A stretch of DNA of 64,000 bases from Deinococcus multiflagellatus (GCF_020166415.1 NZ_JAIQXV010000002.1:1-64000), one strand, 5' to 3'. Positions 1-9,841 are shown, counted from the first letter of the stretch. The notes: generated from the letters alone by a model not told the origin. Made by a program: numbers and translations.

Positions 1-996
1 GACGTTACCCAGGGGCTGGGCTCTTTTCCCGGCCAGCGGCAACCAGGGAAAGTGCCAGCGCAGGTACGCCTGCACAATGGCCTCGCGGGTCGGGGCGGTG
101 TGCACGACCTCTATCTCGCTGTAGCCCCCCTGTCTCAGCAGGCTGAACCCGCCGTCCATCTCCACCATGAGGGGCAGCGGTCTGTCGGCGGGGGTCCGGT
201 GGATATGTCGCTCGCTCCAGCCCGTCGCGCAGGCATAGGCCGCCACCTGCTCGGCCGTGACGGGAAAGGCCCGGCGCAAATCCTCGCTGGTCAGCTCCCT
301 CCAGGCCTGGACTGGCAGGCCGTACAGTTGAGCCGCCGTGTGGGCGGGCGCTGTGCCGCCCAGTAGCACTTTGCAGGCTTCGACCTCGCCCAGCTGCCGC
401 TGCAATTGAAGCGGCGGTGCAGGACGCAGGGCCGGCAGGCGGCACTGGGCGCGCCCAGCCCCGACCGTGACGGGGCCTGCGGGAACTCGCCGGGGCAGAC
501 GGGTGGTCAGGTCATGCCACTGTTCTTCGCCCTGCTGCGAACGTGTGACGGCACAGAGAGGAAGCGGAATGGTGTGGCCCGGCACCTGAAGCCAGAGGGT
601 CAGGTCTTTGGGGGTAGGTGCAGACGGGGGTGAAATCTGCAGGCGCAGGTGCAGGTCTTTGCCCAGCTGCGGCTGTTCGGTGATCAGCCGCAGCCGTCGG
701 CGCGGGCGGGGCGCTGGGGCCGGTGAAGGCTCAGGCGAGGTCTTGCGCAGTGACTGGGCCGGCACCCTGTGCACTGCCTGCCAGGCCCCCCAGCCTATCG
801 CCAGGAGCCCTGCGCCAAGGACCGCCCAGGCCAGTGGCGCCCCCGGCTGGCTCAGCACGCCCACGCCCCCCAGTGTTCCCACCACAAGACCGCCGCTCAG
901 CACCGGGTTCAGCGCGGTCCAGGTGCCAGGGGGCGGCGTTTCGTTCCGCTGTCCCTGAGCCTGCCGAGTCCGCCGGCGTTCAGTGCGTGGGTTCAT
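1..996 (-). CDS. Hypothetical membrane protein, 3' part cut by window edge
   Basis: The frame stays open from an ATG at 996 to the first base, giving at least 331 residues, so the C-terminus lies outside the window. Two hydrophobic segments around residues 30-70 (both rich in Gly, Leu and Val) suggest a membrane hairpin. They are followed by an Arg/Pro linker and a soluble region with no motif I recognise. The start overlaps the 3' end of mqnA (stop at 980-982), so the two are probably translated together. I do not know the function. The overlap with a menaquinone gene does not by itself imply a role in that pathway. Confidence 0.7.
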   Translation of the reverse strand, partial: MNPRTERRRTRQAQGQRNETPPPGTWTALNPVLSGGLVVGTLGGVGVLSQPGAPLAWAVLGAGLLAIGWGAWQAVHRVPAQSLRKTSPEPSPAPAPRPRRRLRLITEQPQLGKDLHLRLQISPPSAPTPKDLTLWLQVPGHTIPLPLCAVTRSQQGEEQWHDLTTRLPRRVPAGPVTVGAGRAQCRLPALRPAPPLQLQRQLGEVEACKVLLGGTAPAHTAAQLYGLPVQAWRELTSEDLRRAFPVTAEQVAAYACATGWSERHIHRTPADRPLPLMVEMDGGFSLLRQGGYSEIEVVHTAPTREAIVQAYLRWHFPWLPLAGKRAQPLGNV

Positions 997-1852
997 AGGG
1001 CCGGCGGGCCGCCACCGGCCCCGGCCGGGGCCCAAAGGTCAGCTCGGCGTGGCCCGGTACGGCCTTGGCGGCGAATTCGTGCAGGCCCAGACGATCCGGC
1101 GCTTCCAGGTGGTAGCGGAAGTTCCACAGGTAATGCTGCACCACGCGCTCCGGCAGCCCCAGGCGCGGGGCGTGGCGCCGGGCCACGGCGGCGAGGTGCC
1201 CCAGGCCCTCCCGGCGGGCCTCGCGCATGGCCTGAATCAGCGCCGGGGGTGGGGGGTTGTCCTTGCGGTAGGCCCACACGGCAAAGGTGAAGGGGTGCCC
1301 GGTCAGGTCAAACCACGCGCAGGCCAGGTCCGTCACGGTGATGCCCCGGCCGGTGTTGGGCAGGCTGGTCATGGTGGTCTGCGGGGTTAGCGGCCCGGCC
1401 ACGCCATACCACTCGCGCAGGGCGCTGTCGCCAATGCGCAGCACGCCGTCGTAACCCCCCTTCAGCAGCGTCTCGGCGTCGCCCTCGGCGCGCTCCAGCA
1501 CTGGGCTCAGGCCCCACTCGCGCAGCAGCACCTCCAGCAGCGCCACGCTCATGGCCGACTGCGCGGTCAGGGCAATGCGGCGCACCTGGCGCAGGGGCCG
1601 CGTGTGAAACAGGTTCACCGAATACACCGGCCCCAGCACCGCCACGCTGAAATCCGGCAGGGCTTCCAGAATGTCGGCATGGCGAATGAACTCGACCGCG
1701 CTGATGTTGGCGATGTCCACCCGCCCCGACAGCAGCGCCGCGTTCATCTCGGTGGGCACGCCCGTGATGGCCGTGACGCCAGATGGCAACGCCAGGGTGT
1801 CAAGAATGGGGGCCACGTTGGTGTAGTGAATCCAGCCGGCGCGGTAGGTCAT
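980..1852 (-). CDS. mqnA: Chorismate dehydratase MqnA (futalosine pathway)
   Basis: A 290-residue protein of the MqnA/MqnD periplasmic-binding-like fold. MqnA dehydrates chorismate to 3-enolpyruvylbenzoate, the first step of futalosine-dependent menaquinone synthesis in the cytoplasm. The N-terminal GWIHYTNVAP stretch, the PTEMN motif near residue 35 and the C-terminal LWNFRYHL region fit MqnA. I chose the ATG at 1852 because family similarity begins there; an upstream in-frame start at 1951 would add 33 unrelated residues. MqnE of the same pathway lies upstream on the same strand, separated by a small NTF2-like gene and a heptamer-repeat spacer. A short hairpin directly precedes the start codon. 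Confidence 0.88.
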   Translation of the reverse strand: MTYRAGWIHYTNVAPILDTLALPSGVTAITGVPTEMNAALLSGRVDIANISAVEFIRHADILEALPDFSVAVLGPVYSVNLFHTRPLRQVRRIALTAQSAMSVALLEVLLREWGLSPVLERAEGDAETLLKGGYDGVLRIGDSALREWYGVAGPLTPQTTMTSLPNTGRGITVTDLACAWFDLTGHPFTFAVWAYRKDNPPPPALIQAMREARREGLGHLAAVARRHAPRLGLPERVVQHYLWNFRYHLEAPDRLGLHEFAAKAVPGHAELTFGPRPGPVAARRPYEPTH

Positions 1853-1853
1853 A

Positions 1854-1870
1854 GCGCACCTGCGGTGCGC
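1854..1870 (-). promoter_or_regulatory. Hairpin abutting the mqnA start codon
   Basis: A perfect 7-bp stem (GCGCACC/GGTGCGC) with a 3-nt loop ends one base before the mqnA ATG. It could hide the ribosome entry site. No Shine-Dalgarno sequence is evident. The regulatory role is inferred. Confidence 0.35.
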
Positions 1871-1970
1871 GTTGATGGGTGAAGGTTGAAGGTGGATGGA
1901 GAAAATCCCTGCGCAAGGCCAGAGGTGCCTACCGACCCCTCCATCAACCATGAACCATCAACCATCACCC
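1871..1970. repeat. Inverted heptamer-repeat island 1
   Basis: The left arm (1871-1901) consists of G-rich 7-bp units such as GTTGATG and GGTTGAA. The right arm (1939-1970) holds C-rich units such as ACCATCA and ACCATGA. The arms are near-complementary, so the spacer can fold back. Four other islands with 7-bp periodicity occur at 7486, 22589, 41233 and 61771. Confidence 0.6.
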
Positions 1971-1973
1971 CCC

Positions 1974-2312
1974 TCACGGCACCACCTGCACACTCACGGC
2001 CTGCCACCCTCCCTCTCGGCGGGCATACACGCGCAGGAAACTTTGCACGCGCTCGCCGCCGGCGTACAGGGTGCCCCGGGTAATGGCCGCGTCGCCGTAC
2101 ACGCGGCTGGCGTGGCGCTCGAAAATCAGGCCGGGGGGCGGGGTGCGGTTCATGTTGGCCAGCAGGTCGGCCTTGAACACGGCGGTGCCGTCGGGGAAAA
2201 AGGCCAGCCAGTCCTCGGCCAGTACGGCGGCCATGCGCGCCGGGTCGCCGTGGTGGTAGGCCGCGTTCCAGGCGTCGTCCAGGGCCAGCACGGCGTCCAG
2301 GTCGGTGCCCAC
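1974..2312 (-). CDS. SnoaL/NTF2-like protein (DUF4440 type)
   Basis: A 112-residue protein with the NTF2-like pattern: a helical start (LDDAWNAAYHHGDPARMAAVLAEDW), a middle strand region with the usual F/V residues, and a C-terminal QSFLRVYARREGGW stretch close to DUF4440 endings. Members are small cone-shaped proteins that bind or turn over small molecules; no substrate can be assigned. The GTG start lies 3 nt after the mqnE stop, so it is co-transcribed with, and probably translationally coupled to, mqnE. A role in menaquinone synthesis is possible from position only. Confidence 0.7.
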   Translation of the reverse strand: MGTDLDAVLALDDAWNAAYHHGDPARMAAVLAEDWLAFFPDGTAVFKADLLANMNRTPPPGLIFERHASRVYGDAAITRGTLYAGGERVQSFLRVYARREGGWQAVSVQVVP

Positions 2313-2315
2313 GGC

Positions 2316-3458
<1,143 letters not shown>

Positions 3459-3464
3459 GGGGGC

Positions 3465-3470
3465 AGGATA
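3465..3470 (-). promoter_or_regulatory. -10 box of mqnE (leaderless type)
   Basis: TATCCT ends 6 nt before the mqnE ATG, so transcription would begin at or next to the start codon. No good -35 hexamer is visible. Confidence 0.5.
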
Positions 3471-3556
3471 CGCGCAGGCGGGGGCTGAAAATGTCCCCCT
3501 GCCCCCGGTGAACGCCCCCGGGGGCAGGGGGCGCAGCCTGCTCCGCGCGTGCCACA

Positions 3557-4597
3557 ATGGGCGCCAAGGTGAGCACCCCCACCGCCGACGCCCAGCGGCA
3601 GATTGCCCGGTACCGTTCCCTGGTGCAGGTCACGGCGGCCCTGGCCCGGCACGCGCGCACCCCGGACCTGCTGCGCACCATGCACGTGGAGGTGCAGCGC
3701 CTGTTTGCCATGCCCGTGACCCTGCTGGCGCGGCGCACCCCGGAGGGCGGCTGGCACTGCCTGACCCTGGAAAGCCACAACATGGCCGAGCAGGTCCTGG
3801 CCCCGCGCCGCGACGGCCTGCTGGAGCGCGTGCTGGGCGGCACGCTGCGCCTGGAAAACGACCTGCCGGCCTACCTGCAGCGCGAGGGCCTGGGGGTGGT
3901 GCGGGTGCACTACCGCCACGATCTGCCGCACACCATGTCCTGGATGGGCGTGCCGCTGCAGGTGGGCGGCGAGGACGTGGGGGTGCTGTCGGTGCAGAGC
4001 TACGACCTGCACGCTTTTGTTCCCGAGGACCTGGAATTTCTGGAGCTGCTGGGCGTGCACCTCAGCGTGGCGCTGGAAAACGCGGCCCTGCACGAGCGCA
4101 TTGAGCGCGAGGCCCGCACCGATCCCCTGACCGGCGTGGCCAACCGCCGCCACTTTACCGAGCAGGCCCAGGCCACGCTGCGCCGAGGCACGCACGGGCC
4201 GCCCTGCACCCTGGCGGTGGTGGACGTGCAGGAATTCAAGGTCATCAACGACACCTACGGGCATCTGGCCGGCGATCAGGTGCTGGTGGTGCTGGCGGGC
4301 TTGCTGCGCGACCTGGGGCCCGGCAACCACGCCTTCCGGCTGGGCGGCGACGAATTCGCCGCGCTGCTGCCCCTGCCACTGCCCCGCGCCGAGGCGCAGC
4401 TGGACGCGTGGCTGGGGCAGGTGGCGGCGGCCGCGTGGCCGGTGCCCCAGCCGCCACGCCTGAACGTGGGGTTGGCCGCCGCGTGGCCCGGCGCCACCCT
4501 CAGCGAGTGGCTGCGCGAGGCCGACGCACGGATGTACCGCGCCAAGCGGCGGCGCACCCCCCGCCTGCTGGACCTGGAAGCGGACGACGGCAGCTGA
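3557..4597 (+). CDS. GAF-GGDEF diguanylate cyclase
   Basis: A 346-residue soluble protein. Residues about 20-180 form a GAF-like sensor and about 185-335 a GGDEF domain with intact GGDEF at 263-267, the TDPLTGVANRR entry motif and the FKVINDTYGH metal/substrate region. It should make cyclic di-GMP from two GTP. No RxxD inhibitory site precedes the GGDEF, so product inhibition may be absent. The ATG at 3557 is the longest start. A GTG at 3569 is also possible because CACAAT just upstream could be a -10 box. The gene is divergent from mqnE. Two further cyclic di-GMP proteins occur in the window. Confidence 0.88.
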   Translation: MGAKVSTPTADAQRQIARYRSLVQVTAALARHARTPDLLRTMHVEVQRLFAMPVTLLARRTPEGGWHCLTLESHNMAEQVLAPRRDGLLERVLGGTLRLENDLPAYLQREGLGVVRVHYRHDLPHTMSWMGVPLQVGGEDVGVLSVQSYDLHAFVPEDLEFLELLGVHLSVALENAALHERIEREARTDPLTGVANRRHFTEQAQATLRRGTHGPPCTLAVVDVQEFKVINDTYGHLAGDQVLVVLAGLLRDLGPGNHAFRLGGDEFAALLPLPLPRAEAQLDAWLGQVAAAAWPVPQPPRLNVGLAAAWPGATLSEWLREADARMYRAKRRRTPRLLDLEADDGS

Positions 4598-4670
4598 CCC
4601 CTGCCCGCCGTGGCCCCGCCCACATCCCTAAATCCACCCCGGACCACGCCCAGGCCCGGTGGCGCTGCGC

Positions 4671-4676
4671 TACGCT
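4671..4676 (+). promoter_or_regulatory. -10 box of the DUF3006 gene
   Basis: TACGCT lies 6 nt before the ATG at 4683, the leaderless spacing repeated across this window. Confidence 0.5.
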
Positions 4677-4682
4677 GAGAAC

Positions 4683-5009
4683 ATGACCCAGAGGAGTGAT
4701 CCGGCACAGACAGAACTGCCCGCCGAACGCTGGATCGTGGACGGCCTGGAAGCCACGCCGCGCGGCCCGGTGGCCCGGCTGGAGCGGCCCGACGGCCGCA
4801 CGGTGGTGCTGCCGCTCACCCAGCTGCCGGACGGGGTGAAAGAAGGCGACGTGCTGGCCCTGCACGACGGCCCGGACGGCGCGCGGCTGCTGCCCCTGCC
4901 CGGCGAGACGGCCGCGCGCCGCGCCGCCGCCCAGGCTGCGCTGGACACCCTGAACGAGGCGGGACGCGGCGCCCTGCCCCTGAACGATGACGGGGAGATC
5001 ACGCTGTGA
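4683..5009 (+). CDS. DUF3006 family protein
   Basis: A 108-residue protein matching DUF3006: RWIVDGLE near residue 16, the ARLERPDG stretch and the LPLTQLPDGVKEGDVL strand-turn pattern. The family often sits beside secreted ComEC-type metallo-beta-lactamase proteins, as here: its TGA overlaps the next gene's GTG. No biochemical role is established. The start at 4683 has a -10 box 6 nt upstream and removes eight unlikely upstream residues. Confidence 0.75.
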   Translation: MTQRSDPAQTELPAERWIVDGLEATPRGPVARLERPDGRTVVLPLTQLPDGVKEGDVLALHDGPDGARLLPLPGETAARRAAAQAALDTLNEAGRGALPLNDDGEITL

Positions 5010-6079
5010 GCGGCGGGGACAAGCCCACGCCGAAGAAGCCCGCTGCCCGCGCGGCGAAGAAGGCGGCCGGCGACCACGGAAAAGCGCCAGCGGCGGCCAG
5101 GAAACCCGCCGCGAAACCAGCCGCCCCCCGGACCAGCCAGACCCCCACCCCAGGCCGCGCGGCGCGCGCCCCGAAACGCCGCGCCGGCCGTGGGCCCAGC
5201 CCCTCAGACCTGCTGGGGGTGCTGGTGCTGCTGGGCACTGTGGGGCTGGCGGCCTGCGGCTGGATGCGCCAGCAGGGCGGCACTGAGGGGGGCGGCCAGC
5301 CCGCCCCGGCGCAGCCCGGCGGCGAGGTGGTGATCCGCTTTCTGGACGTGGGCCAGGGCGACGCCATTCTGATCCAGAGCCCTGAAGGCAAGACCCTGCT
5401 GATAGACGGTGGCCGCAGCAGTGAGCGGATGCGCGAGCACTTAAAAGCCCTGGACGTGAAGAGCCTGGACCTGATGGTGGCCTCGCACGCCGATGCCGAC
5501 CACATCGCCGGGCTGGTGCCCGCCGCTGCCCTGAAGCCGCGCGTGTTTATCAACAATGGCCTGGGCGGCACCACCCAGACCTGGGAGCGGCTGGTTGCGG
5601 CCCTGCAGGACGCTGGCACCACCTTTACCAAGGCCAGCAACCAGACGGTCAACCTGGGCAGCGTGAAGCTGCGCGTGGTGGCCCCGCCCCCCGGTATGGG
5701 TGACGACCAGAACGAGAACAGTGTGGGCATCGCCTTGCAGTTCGGCGCCTTCCGCGCCCTGATGACCGGCGACAGCGAAACGCCCGAAACCGAAGGTTGG
5801 CTGGCCCAGGAACGCGACGACCTGAAGGGCCCTTTTCAGGTGTACAAGAGCATTCACCACGGCGCGGCCAATGGCGACAGCGCCGCGTGGCTGGCGAATG
5901 TGCGCCCCGAGAACGTGGTCATCAGCGTGGGCACGCCCAACTCTTACGGGCACCCCACCCAGAAGGCGCTGGCCCTGTACAAGCAGGCGGGCGCGCGGGT
6001 ATACCGCACCGACCGCCAGGGCACCGTGACCTTCCGGGGCCGGGCCGACGGCACCTACACCGCCGAAACCGAGCGCTAA
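5006..6079 (+). CDS. Membrane-anchored ComEC/Rec2-like metallo-beta-lactamase
   Basis: A 357-residue protein. Residues 1-65 are an Ala/Lys/Pro-rich basic tail, about 68-88 a single membrane segment, and about 105-350 a metallo-beta-lactamase fold with FLDVGQGDA at 112-120 and the metal motif HADADH at 161-166. The domain matches the C-terminal nuclease-like part of ComEC, which in competence acts on DNA at the cell surface; here it stands alone. The anchor implies an extracytoplasmic catalytic domain. It starts with GTG overlapping the stop of the DUF3006 gene. Whether it degrades DNA is inferred, not shown. Confidence 0.82.
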   Translation: MSGGDKPTPKKPAARAAKKAAGDHGKAPAAARKPAAKPAAPRTSQTPTPGRAARAPKRRAGRGPSPSDLLGVLVLLGTVGLAACGWMRQQGGTEGGGQPAPAQPGGEVVIRFLDVGQGDAILIQSPEGKTLLIDGGRSSERMREHLKALDVKSLDLMVASHADADHIAGLVPAAALKPRVFINNGLGGTTQTWERLVAALQDAGTTFTKASNQTVNLGSVKLRVVAPPPGMGDDQNENSVGIALQFGAFRALMTGDSETPETEGWLAQERDDLKGPFQVYKSIHHGAANGDSAAWLANVRPENVVISVGTPNSYGHPTQKALALYKQAGARVYRTDRQGTVTFRGRADGTYTAETER

Positions 6080-6145
6080 GTCTCTCGCCGTTGATCTGAA
6101 GACTAACCAAGCGGACGAAGACAGCGGCGCCGCAGCGCGAGGGCC

Positions 6146-7030
6146 CTAACGCAGTTCGGGGGGTGGCGGGGCTTCCAGGGTCAGGGGCTCGCCGGTCAGC
6201 GGGTGGGTGAGGCTCAGGGTCCAGGCGTGCAGCGCGTAGCCCAGGTCGCCGGGCAGGCCCGGCAGGTCTGAGTGCGGCGTGCCGCCGGGGCCATACAGCG
6301 GGTCGCCCACCAGCGGGTGCCCAATGCTGGCGAGGTGAATGCGGATCTGGTGGGGCCGTCCGGTGTGGATCTGCACGTCAAAGAGCGTCTGCCCCGGGCG
6401 GCGCTGCCGGACCTGGGCGTGGCTGAGCGAGGCCTTACCCCCCGCCGAGGCGGCATGCACCGTGCCCAGGCGGGGGTGGGGCACCGGGCCGATGGGCGTG
6501 GTGATCGTAAAGGCGTCCTGCGCGGCCTCGCCCTGCGCCAGCGCGCGGTAAACCTTGCGCACCTCATGTTCGCGCCACGCCTGGGCCAGGGCCGAGCCCG
6601 CCGCCCCCGTGCGGGCAAACAGCACCAGCCCCGAGGTGCCGCGCCCCAGGCGGTGCAGCGGGTGGGCGCCGGGGAAGTCCTGCTGCACCAGGGTCAGGAG
6701 GGTATGGGCCAGAAAGCCGCCGCCCGGCAGGGTGGGCAGACCGGCCGGCTTATGGACCGCCAGCAGGCCCTCGTCCTCGTGGAGCACGGCGTAGTGCAGG
6801 GGCGCGGCCTCCTCCTGCCAGGGGGGGCGGTGCCAGGTCACCGTCTGTCCGGGGCGCAGGGGCTGGTCATGGGTGAGGCGCACGCCGTCCACCTCCAGTT
6901 CGCCCCCCTGCAGGCGCGCGGCCCAGGTGGCGGGGCCAGAGTGGCGGTATTCGTGGCTGAGAAAGGCCAGCACGCCGGGCCAGGGGCGGTGAACCTGGGT
7001 TCGGTAGGCGTAGCCGGGGTTGGGGGGCAT
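6146..7030 (-). CDS. RluA-family pseudouridine synthase with Gly in place of catalytic Asp
   Basis: A 294-residue protein with the RluA/RluD fold: an S4-like N-terminal region (about 1-70), then the catalytic domain with HKPAGLP at 93-99 and a C-terminal [11 protein letters not shown] and GDPLYG block. In active family members the loop reads HRLDxxTSG, the Asp being the nucleophile. Here it reads HRLGRGTSG, with Gly129 at that position; I rechecked this on the nucleotide sequence. The protein may be inactive, use another residue, or belong to the subgroup with this substitution. A TACCCT box lies 6 nt before the ATG. Confidence 0.82.
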   Translation of the reverse strand: MPPNPGYAYRTQVHRPWPGVLAFLSHEYRHSGPATWAARLQGGELEVDGVRLTHDQPLRPGQTVTWHRPPWQEEAAPLHYAVLHEDEGLLAVHKPAGLPTLPGGGFLAHTLLTLVQQDFPGAHPLHRLGRGTSGLVLFARTGAAGSALAQAWREHEVRKVYRALAQGEAAQDAFTITTPIGPVPHPRLGTVHAASAGGKASLSHAQVRQRRPGQTLFDVQIHTGRPHQIRIHLASIGHPLVGDPLYGPGGTPHSDLPGLPGDLGYALHAWTLSLTHPLTGEPLTLEAPPPPELR

Positions 7031-7036
7031 GGGGGT

Positions 7037-7042
7037 AGGGTA
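7037..7042 (-). promoter_or_regulatory. -10 box of the RluA-family gene
   Basis: TACCCT lies 6 nt upstream of the ATG at 7030; leaderless type. Confidence 0.4.
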
Positions 7043-7082
7043 GAGGGGCGGGGGGGTTGTTGGATGACGGTTGCTGGTGGCT

Positions 7083-7325
<243 letters not shown>

Positions 7326-7328
7326 TTT

Positions 7329-7425
7329 CGACCCTCTCCCCCCGTGGGACTCGAAGAGCTGCGCCGCAGAGAGGGCCTTGCGCAGCAAGGGGTGGCTCGA
7401 AGAGCTGCTTGCAGAGGGGGCCCAC
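7329..7425. repeat. Degenerate copy of repeat R2 next to R1
   Basis: It carries GACCCTCTCCCC, GTGGGA, AGAGGGCC and GCAGCAAGGGGTG in the same order as the R2 element at 51489-51595. Two related inserts of about 20 bp, both containing CTCGAAGAGCTG, interrupt it. The copy at 55835-55945 carries a similar insert. Confidence 0.55.
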
Positions 7426-7485
7426 AGACCACCTAAGCCGCCCACCACCCACTCTCCTCTTTTCCCGCGCCCCGCCTCCTTCTTT

Positions 7486-7527
7486 TCCCACTTCCCACAC
7501 CCCACTCCCCACACCCCATTCCCCTAC
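7486..7527. repeat. Heptamer tandem repeat, six units (island 2)
   Basis: Six consecutive 7-bp units in perfect phase: TCCCACT, TCCCACA, CCCCACT, CCCCACA, CCCCATT, CCCCTAC. The last unit runs into the -10 box of the following gene. Confidence 0.75.
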
Positions 7528-7530
7528 ACT
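7525..7530 (+). promoter_or_regulatory. -10 box of the GidA-like gene
   Basis: TACACT lies 7 nt before the ATG at 7538. It arises from the end of the heptamer array. Confidence 0.5.
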
Positions 7531-7537
7531 GGCCCCC

Positions 7538-8281
7538 ATGTTTGGTCCCGCCTCTCCCCGAAGCCGCCCGCAACCCGGGCACCTGTACGACGTGGCCGTG
7601 GTGGGTGCCGGGCTGGCGGGCACGGAACTCGCGTGGCGGCTGGCGCACGCTGGGCAGGATGTGCTGCTGGTCTCGCAGGCCCTGGACCACCTGGGCAACC
7701 TGTACCAGCCCACCACGCAGGGCGTCACCTTTCCGGCCGGCAGTCTGTTCGAAGAGGTCCGCGCGGGTATGGTGCAGGGCACCGACGGCTGGACCTTTCA
7801 CCGCCTGCTTAAGGCGCGCATTGAGGAAACCGCCGGCATTCACCTGCTGCAAAGCACCGTGACCGCGCTGGACGAGGAAGACAGCGAGGTGGTGCTCTCC
7901 ACCTGGGAAGGGCCAAAGCTGCGCGCCCGGCAGGCGGTGCTGGCGGTGGGGGCCTTCCTGAAGGGGCGGCTGCTGGTGGGCGACACGATGGAAGAAGCCG
8001 GGCGCCTCTCTGAAGTGGCCTACGACTTTCTGGCCGACGACTTGGCGCGCAGCGGCGTGTGGCTGGTGGGCCAGGAGCGCCGCGCCGAGGGCGAGGGCGT
8101 GGAGCCCCCCTACGACGTGCGCTTTCTGGTGCCGGCCCCGGGCGAACTGGACGGCTTCCGGGTGGGCCGCTTTGAACGGGTACGGATGCTGGGCCAGTGC
8201 ACCCCCGGCGAGCACACGTACGCCAGCGTGCTGGAAGGCGCCGCGCGGCTGGCCGCCGAACTGCTCGAGGAGCGCGCATGA
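7538..8281 (+). CDS. FAD-dependent GidA/TrmFO-like oxidoreductase
   Basis: A 247-residue flavoprotein. Residues 17-45 hold the Rossmann motif VVGAGLAGTELAWRLA followed by a strand ending in VLLVSQ, as in GidA (MnmG) and TrmFO. It is far shorter than either (about 600 and 440 residues) and lacks their C-terminal domains, so it is a GidA-related stand-alone protein. The stop overlaps the trmB start (ATGA), which suggests coupled translation and perhaps a tRNA-related job. The start is the ATG at 7538, placed by the -10 box; the longer reading upstream is pure heptamer repeat. Confidence 0.75.
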   Translation: MFGPASPRSRPQPGHLYDVAVVGAGLAGTELAWRLAHAGQDVLLVSQALDHLGNLYQPTTQGVTFPAGSLFEEVRAGMVQGTDGWTFHRLLKARIEETAGIHLLQSTVTALDEEDSEVVLSTWEGPKLRARQAVLAVGAFLKGRLLVGDTMEEAGRLSEVAYDFLADDLARSGVWLVGQERRAEGEGVEPPYDVRFLVPAPGELDGFRVGRFERVRMLGQCTPGEHTYASVLEGAARLAAELLEERA

Positions 8282-9270
8282 TTTTCCGCCTCTCGGATTT
8301 TCAGTTTCCAGACCATGCCGCGCGCCTGTACCCCGACACGCCAGAGCGCCCCTGGGTGCTGGAGGTCGGCTTTGGCGACGGCCGCTTCTGGCCGCACTTT
8401 GCCGAGACGTTCGCAGAAGCGCCCAATTACCTGGGGGTGGAACTCTCGGGGGTGTCCCTGCTCAAGGCGCACCGCCGCCTGAAAGCCGCCGGGCTGACGA
8501 ACGCCATCCTCACCAAAATGCCCGCCGACGTGCTGGTGCGCGAGGTGGTGCCGCACGCCGGGCTGGACCTGATCGTGGTCAATTTCCCCGATCCCTGGCC
8601 CAAAGCCGGGCACACCGACCACCGCCTGCTGCGCGCCCCCTTTTTCCAGCTGGCCGCCAGTCGCCTGAGGCCGGGGGGTGCTTTGCTCCTCACCACCGAC
8701 CACGACGAGTATTTCGCCTTTGCCTGCGCCGAGGCCGAAGCGAGCGGCGTGATGCGCGTGGACCTGGGCCCGCCGCCCCCGGCCGCCCTGGAAACCAAAT
8801 ACGCCCTCAAGTGGCGCGATCTGGGCCTGGGCGTGAACCACGCCCGCTTCGTGCCGGTGGCCCACGCGCCGGTGCCCCACGGCGAGACCGCTGCCTACCC
8901 CAATTCCCCCACCCCGGAGACCCCCGTGCCCCACGCCGTGCTGACCCTGCCCGCCACCTTCGAGCCCCAGACCTTCGAGAAAGTCACCCAGCGCAGCCCC
9001 CAGGGGCGCGGCCCCGAGTGGACCGTGGTGCTGCTGGAGCTGTATCAGGGCCTGCGGCGCGACGGCTGGGTGGCCCTGGCGCATGTGGTGGAAGGCGAGC
9101 TGACCCAGGAGGTGCTGGTGGGCATCACCGCGCGCGAGGACAGCACCCATCTGGTGCGGCTGGCGAAGTTTGGGGGCCCGATCATCACCCCGGGGGTAAA
9201 GGCTGCTGTGGGCACCGTGACCGGGTGGCTGGAAAGCCAGGGCGCCGTGGTCAAGCACCGGGGGTATTAG
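8278..9270 (+). CDS. trmB: tRNA (guanine-N7)-methyltransferase TrmB
   Basis: A 330-residue SAM-dependent methyltransferase that would make m7G46 in tRNA. It shows the SAM-binding LEVGFGDGRF motif at about 28-37, the GVELS acidic-loop motif, and the family signature VNFPDPWPK with DHR nearby. It is longer than the E. coli enzyme (about 240 residues) because of a C-terminal extension from about residue 215 onward with its own strand-rich pattern; Thermus-Deinococcus and Aquifex TrmB proteins also have C-terminal extensions. ATGA overlap with the upstream flavoprotein gene. The stop codon TAG begins an 11-bp match to a dispersed repeat end. Confidence 0.88.
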   Translation: MIFRLSDFQFPDHAARLYPDTPERPWVLEVGFGDGRFWPHFAETFAEAPNYLGVELSGVSLLKAHRRLKAAGLTNAILTKMPADVLVREVVPHAGLDLIVVNFPDPWPKAGHTDHRLLRAPFFQLAASRLRPGGALLLTTDHDEYFAFACAEAEASGVMRVDLGPPPPAALETKYALKWRDLGLGVNHARFVPVAHAPVPHGETAAYPNSPTPETPVPHAVLTLPATFEPQTFEKVTQRSPQGRGPEWTVVLLELYQGLRRDGWVALAHVVEGELTQEVLVGITAREDSTHLVRLAKFGGPIITPGVKAAVGTVTGWLESQGAVVKHRGY

Positions 9271-9366
9271 AGCGGTTGGCCCTGGCCTGGGGGCATCTCT
9301 TGACTGTCCCGCCGTGACTGCGCCTGCCCAAGAGAAGAGGCAAGGCGGATTTTGACGACGGCCGGG

Positions 9367-9753
9367 CTAGAGGCCCGCTGTCGCCTCCCGGTACGCTGCC
9401 TGCACCTGTTTCAACCCGGGGGCCAGGGCCAGCGCCCGCAGCAGCGGCCCCTCAATCCGGAGCACCCCGCCCGTCATGGCGGCCACTGGGTTCAGGTCGC
9501 CGCGCCAGAAGGCGTGGGCAGCCTTGCCACTCAGCACAAACGTAAGGTCAGCGGGGCCCTGCCGGGCGGCGGCGCCGCTGCGTATCTGACTCTGCCCGCT
9601 GCGGCCGTCCACCAGCACACAGGCCTCCGGCTCTGTATGCACAAAGCGCAGGGCCAGCCGCGCCTGGGCAGGGCCGGGGTCGGCGGCGCGCAGGAAGACA
9701 GCGGTCAGCCGCGCTTCAAGCTCGGCGCCTGTGTGGGGCCAGGAAGGAGACAT
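9367..9753 (-). CDS. SCP2 sterol-binding domain protein
   Basis: A 128-residue single-domain protein with the SCP2 pattern: an ADLTFVLSGKAAHAFWRGDLNPVAAMTGG-like block (residues about 68-97) and a final helix. The domain is a hydrophobic ligand-binding fold found alone or fused to lipid enzymes; the ligand cannot be predicted. It stands alone, convergent with trmB, with no partner on its strand. Confidence 0.75.
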   Translation of the reverse strand: MSPSWPHTGAELEARLTAVFLRAADPGPAQARLALRFVHTEPEACVLVDGRSGQSQIRSGAAARQGPADLTFVLSGKAAHAFWRGDLNPVAAMTGGVLRIEGPLLRALALAPGLKQVQAAYREATAGL

Positions 9754-9841
9754 AAGGTCAGGTCAGCGTGATCGCCCGGCCATGACCGTCAGAAGTGCTG
9801 CAAAGTGGCGGCTGGGCGCGGCAAAAAGCACGGTCGCTTGG

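Noticed and set aside
9270..9366. A full R2 copy after trmB.
   Set aside because: The first 11 bases match the R2 end, but neither the interior nor the second end is present; kept only as a note on the stop codon.
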